This document shows positions 14,503 to 16,943 of a stretch of 16,943 bases of DNA, piece after piece (positions within the stretch are counted from its first letter, which is position 1; each line of letters starts with the position of its first letter). Below the pieces are notes generated by a model, which saw only the letters and a program-made list of their open reading frames with translations, did no database searches and had not been told where the DNA came from. A program made the position numbers and the translations under genes. The DNA lies in the NCBI GenBank assembly GCA_964537505.1, contig CAZICK010000083.1, positions 1 through 16,943 on the forward strand. The letters run 5' to 3'. This DNA comes from DAINBT01 sp036732785 (GTDB taxonomy: Bacteria > Planctomycetota > Phycisphaerae > Sedimentisphaerales > SM23-30).

Positions 14503-15144
14503 ATGTATAAAAAAACTGTAGTTTTGGGCATTATGTTGGCGGCCATGGCGGTATTGTCTTGTTCGTGCGCACAGCCGACATCGTTGTTTAACGGCAAGGA
14601 CCTGACCGGCTGGAAAGGTGCTACGGATGGTTACACCGTCGAAGACGGCAAACTGGTCTGCCTTAAGGAAACTAATTTTGGCAGAAATCTTTATACCGAA
14701 CGTGAATACAGCGATTTTAAGCTGCGTTTTGAATTCAAGCTTTCGCCTGGCGCCAATAACGGACTGGGAATCCGCGTTCCCATAGAGGGCAATCCCGCTT
14801 ATGACGGGATGGAGCTTCAAATCCTGGACAATTCCGCCGAGGGATATAAAGACCTCAGGCCCTATCAGTTCCACGGCTCGATTTATGGGGTTGTTCCCGC
14901 CAAACGCGGCTATCTGAAACCCGTCGGTCAGTGGAACCGCCAGGAAGTCATCGCCGACGGCCCACACATTACCGTCAAGCTCAATGGCGCCAAGATTGTC
15001 GATGCGGACCTCGAAAAGGCCGCTACCCCGGAGATACTGAAAAGCAATAAAGGACTGCTGCGCAAAAAAGGCTATATCGCCATCCTCGGTCACGAGTCGC
15101 GCGTAGAGTTCCGTAATATCACGATCGTCGAGTTGAATAAGTAA
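14503..15144 (+). CDS. DUF1080 / 3-keto-disaccharide hydrolase family lipoprotein
   Basis: A 213-residue exported protein. MYKKTVVLGIMLAAMAVLSC is a lipoprotein-type signal with the probable lipidated Cys in VLSC, followed by a second Cys. The lipobox has Leu at -2, slightly off consensus, so cleavage by signal peptidase I cannot be excluded. The mature part is a single beta-sandwich DUF1080 domain: LFNGKDLTGWKG near the start, then SDFKLRFEFKLSPGANNGLG, MELQILDN, FHGSIYGV and the closing strand RVEFRNITIVEL. Members cleave 3-keto-glycosides without a classical glycosidase mechanism. The expected location is the periplasm or outer-membrane surface, whereas the cassette's dehydrogenase looks cytoplasmic. 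It is the last gene of the cassette. Confidence 0.9.
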   Translation: MYKKTVVLGIMLAAMAVLSCSCAQPTSLFNGKDLTGWKGATDGYTVEDGKLVCLKETNFGRNLYTEREYSDFKLRFEFKLSPGANNGLGIRVPIEGNPAYDGMELQILDNSAEGYKDLRPYQFHGSIYGVVPAKRGYLKPVGQWNRQEVIADGPHITVKLNGAKIVDADLEKAATPEILKSNKGLLRKKGYIAILGHESRVEFRNITIVELNK

Positions 15145-15169
15145 CTGAATCTGACCCGTACTGCGACAG

Positions 15170-15200
15170 GGGCGGCCACCAGCGGCCGCCCATCGCTTTT
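15170..15200 (+). terminator. GC-rich hairpin closing the sugar cassette
   Basis: GGGCGGCC (15170-15177) pairs perfectly with GGCCGCCC (15184-15191) around a six-base loop. Four T residues follow at 15197-15200 after a short spacer. The stem is strong and the T run weak and offset. It lies between convergent genes and would serve the + strand cassette. Read from the minus strand it lacks a following T run. Confidence 0.6.
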
Positions 15201-15217
15201 ACACTGTTCACTCACTG

Positions 15218-16943
15218 TCACAATACTCCCGCCAGCGAGCCAATCTCACCCTCGTTTAGCGCATAATTATAAATCCGAACATCATCCAGCAGACCAATGG
15301 AACCGTCTAAAGAAATCAAGACATCCATATCGACGCCTGTGTCGATTGTCTGGCTGCCAAAGCTGATGGTGGTATCTTCCTGCTCGCCATCTACATAAAG
15401 CCGTATGTCTTCGACTTTCACATCCTCTTTATCCGGCAACACAATCGCCACGTGATGCCATGTATTATCATCTATAACCGTATCACCGACAATGCTGCCG
15501 CCAACCACGGCGGCTCGCAGTTTGCCATCAGTGTTGATCACATTAGACCATAGGCCGCCGCTGCTTTCCATCGTACCCCAACGCACAATCGACAGGCTTG
15601 ATGCGCCTGATTCAGCCTTTACCCATGCGGTTACGGTTCGAGCATTCGACCCGCTGATACCTTTGTAACCTTCGATTTCCACATAATCACCGACCCCGTC
15701 AAATTCCAGCGCACCGCCAATCTTCCCACCACTAGGCTGCCACGTCGGATCGCCATTAAGCGTCCCATTGTGGCCCTCCACAATATCACTGGCAACCGTA
15801 CCACTCGACTCATCAAACTGCCAATGTGCAATCAACGATAAATTAGCCATCTCCGCGATCAGGTATTCAGGAACCGCATAGTCATAAATCCGAACATCAT
15901 CCAGCAGGCCGTCGGAACCGTCCAAAGAAATCAATAAATCTGTGCCGACAGCGGTGTCGATTGTCTGGGCGCCATTGCTGACAGTGGTATCTTCCCGCCC
16001 ACCATCTACATAAAGCCGTATATCTTCGACTTTCACACCCTCTTTATCTGGCAACACAATGGCTACATGATGCCAGGTATTATCATTTATAATCGTATCA
16101 CCGACAATACTGCCGCCCCACACAGCAACCCGGAGTTTGCCATCGGCGGTGATCACATTAGACCACAGTGCGCCGCTGCTTTCCATCGTACCCCAACGCA
16201 CAATCGACAGTGTCGATCCATTTGACTCCGCCTTTACCCATGCGGTTATAGTTCGAGGATTAGTCCCGCTAATACCTTTGTAACCTTCGACTTCCACATA
16301 ATCACCGACCCCGTCAAATTCCAGCGCCCCGCCTATCTTACCATCACTCGGCCGCCATGTCGGATTACCTTTAAGTGTTCCGTTATTACCACCCACACTA
16401 TCACCGGCAACCGTACCATCCAATTCATCCAGTCTCCAACGTGCTATCAGGTGCGAAGCGCCTTCCAGCCAATTGTCGGCCAAAATAAGCAGATCATCCG
16501 GTCCAACACCATCTGCCTGGTCGATGTCCGCCCCGCTACAGAAATTATTGCCCGCATCACAGTCGGTATCCAGCCAGTTCGCGGCTAAACACGCGAAATC
16601 CACCAAATTGATCTTACCATCGAGGTTAGTGTCTCCCCGCACACTGTGAGCAGTGTAATCCTGGTTAAGCTGGTCGCTGGTTACGTTTGCGTATATCCTG
16701 CTCGCAGGGCTAAATGTATAACCTGCTAATGTCGGCGTTACCGTGCCGCTCCAGCCTTCCTGAACTTCAACTGAGTATGAGCCGTCGGCGGTTGTAACAG
16801 GATTGCCCGGCAGACCGCTCATGACAACGCCTTCGAAACCGACATTACCCGAGATACATCGCCACATAGTTACGGACACATTATATTTGATGGAACTTAA
16901 CTGATTGACGATAGTGGAATTATATACGTCCTGCCATTCGAGG
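15218..16943 (-). CDS. secreted LamG-domain protein with dockerin-like repeats (5' end outside window)
   Basis: The reading frame stays open from the stop at 15218-15220 to the right edge. The gene therefore starts beyond 16943, and an internal GTG at 16879 is not a real start. In protein order: a short unassigned stretch; a carboxypeptidase-regulatory-like or Ig-like beta module containing YSVEVQEGWSGTVTPTLAGY; a dockerin-like pair of calcium loops, DTNLDGKINLVDFACLAANW and DIDQADGVGPDDLLILADNW; then two tandem LamG/concanavalin-A-like domains of about 205 residues. Each LamG copy has the ALEFDGVGDYVE and TWHHVAIVLPD motifs. The copies are about three-quarters identical by hand alignment. 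No C-terminal sorting signal is seen. It is probably an extracellular carbohydrate-binding or adhesive protein; the missing N-terminus may hold a catalytic domain. Confidence 0.88.
   Translation of the reverse strand, partial: LEWQDVYNSTIVNQLSSIKYNVSVTMWRCISGNVGFEGVVMSGLPGNPVTTADGSYSVEVQEGWSGTVTPTLAGYTFSPASRIYANVTSDQLNQDYTAHSVRGDTNLDGKINLVDFACLAANWLDTDCDAGNNFCSGADIDQADGVGPDDLLILADNWLEGASHLIARWRLDELDGTVAGDSVGGNNGTLKGNPTWRPSDGKIGGALEFDGVGDYVEVEGYKGISGTNPRTITAWVKAESNGSTLSIVRWGTMESSGALWSNVITADGKLRVAVWGGSIVGDTIINDNTWHHVAIVLPDKEGVKVEDIRLYVDGGREDTTVSNGAQTIDTAVGTDLLISLDGSDGLLDDVRIYDYAVPEYLIAEMANLSLIAHWQFDESSGTVASDIVEGHNGTLNGDPTWQPSGGKIGGALEFDGVGDYVEIEGYKGISGSNARTVTAWVKAESGASSLSIVRWGTMESSGGLWSNVINTDGKLRAAVVGGSIVGDTVIDDNTWHHVAIVLPDKEDVKVEDIRLYVDGEQEDTTISFGSQTIDTGVDMDVLISLDGSIGLLDDVRIYNYALNEGEIGSLAGVL
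15222..16451 (-). repeat. 615-bp in-frame tandem duplication (two LamG copies)
   Basis: Copy 1 is about 15837-16451 and copy 2 about 15222-15836. Matching landmarks are offset by exactly 615 bases (for example CTTTGTAACCTTCGA at 15661 and 16276), which is 205 codons, so the frame is kept. Conserved cores are near identical at DNA level while edges have drifted, pointing to an internal gene duplication of moderate age. Confidence 0.85.

Overview
The window looks like a piece of a Planctomycetota chromosome, most likely class Phycisphaerae. This placement is an inference from gene style. It rests on a prepilin-type protein with the planctomycete-style C-terminal His...Gly motif, a large secreted protein combining dockerin-like calcium repeats with LamG domains, a DUF1080 (3-keto-disaccharide hydrolase) lipoprotein beside a Gfo/Idh/MocA oxidoreductase and a TIM-barrel sugar isomerase, and lipid A and heptose genes showing a Gram-negative envelope. 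No tRNA, rRNA, CRISPR array or insertion sequence was seen.

Layout. Positions 1-303 are non-coding and hold two adjoining short tandem repeats (11-bp, then 10-bp period) followed by a strong sigma-70-type promoter. Positions 304-7073, all on the + strand, hold an isocitrate dehydrogenase, lpxK, a deoxyhypusine-synthase-like protein of unknown substrate, the bifunctional heptose kinase/adenylyltransferase hldE, a gmhB-type phosphatase fused to a membrane tail, and an SDR reductase. Together lpxK, hldE and gmhB make this an envelope (lipid A plus ADP-heptose) block. The heptose isomerase (GmhA) and the ADP-heptose epimerase (HldD) are not in the window. topA follows at 7348-9828 with its own, possibly leaderless, promoter.

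A prepilin-like gene on the minus strand (9861-10727) converges on topA. It has a recognisable promoter and a nested hairpin in its leader. The 591 bases between it and the next + strand gene hold a palindrome, a 14-base T run and a candidate structured leader RNA ending in an intrinsic-terminator-like hairpin.

Positions 11319-15144 form a four-gene + strand sugar cassette: Gfo/Idh/MocA oxidoreductase, sugar phosphate isomerase/epimerase-like protein, nucleoside-permease-type MFS transporter, and DUF1080 lipoprotein. This gene set fits oxidation-based (3-keto) glycoside breakdown. A terminator-like hairpin closes it. A minus-strand LamG protein gene converges on it and runs off the right edge with its 5' end missing.

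The best candidates for something undescribed are the leader RNA in front of the sugar cassette, the compartment puzzle inside that cassette, the membrane-tailed and zinc-site-poor GmhB, and the lysine-less deoxyhypusine-synthase-like protein embedded among envelope genes.
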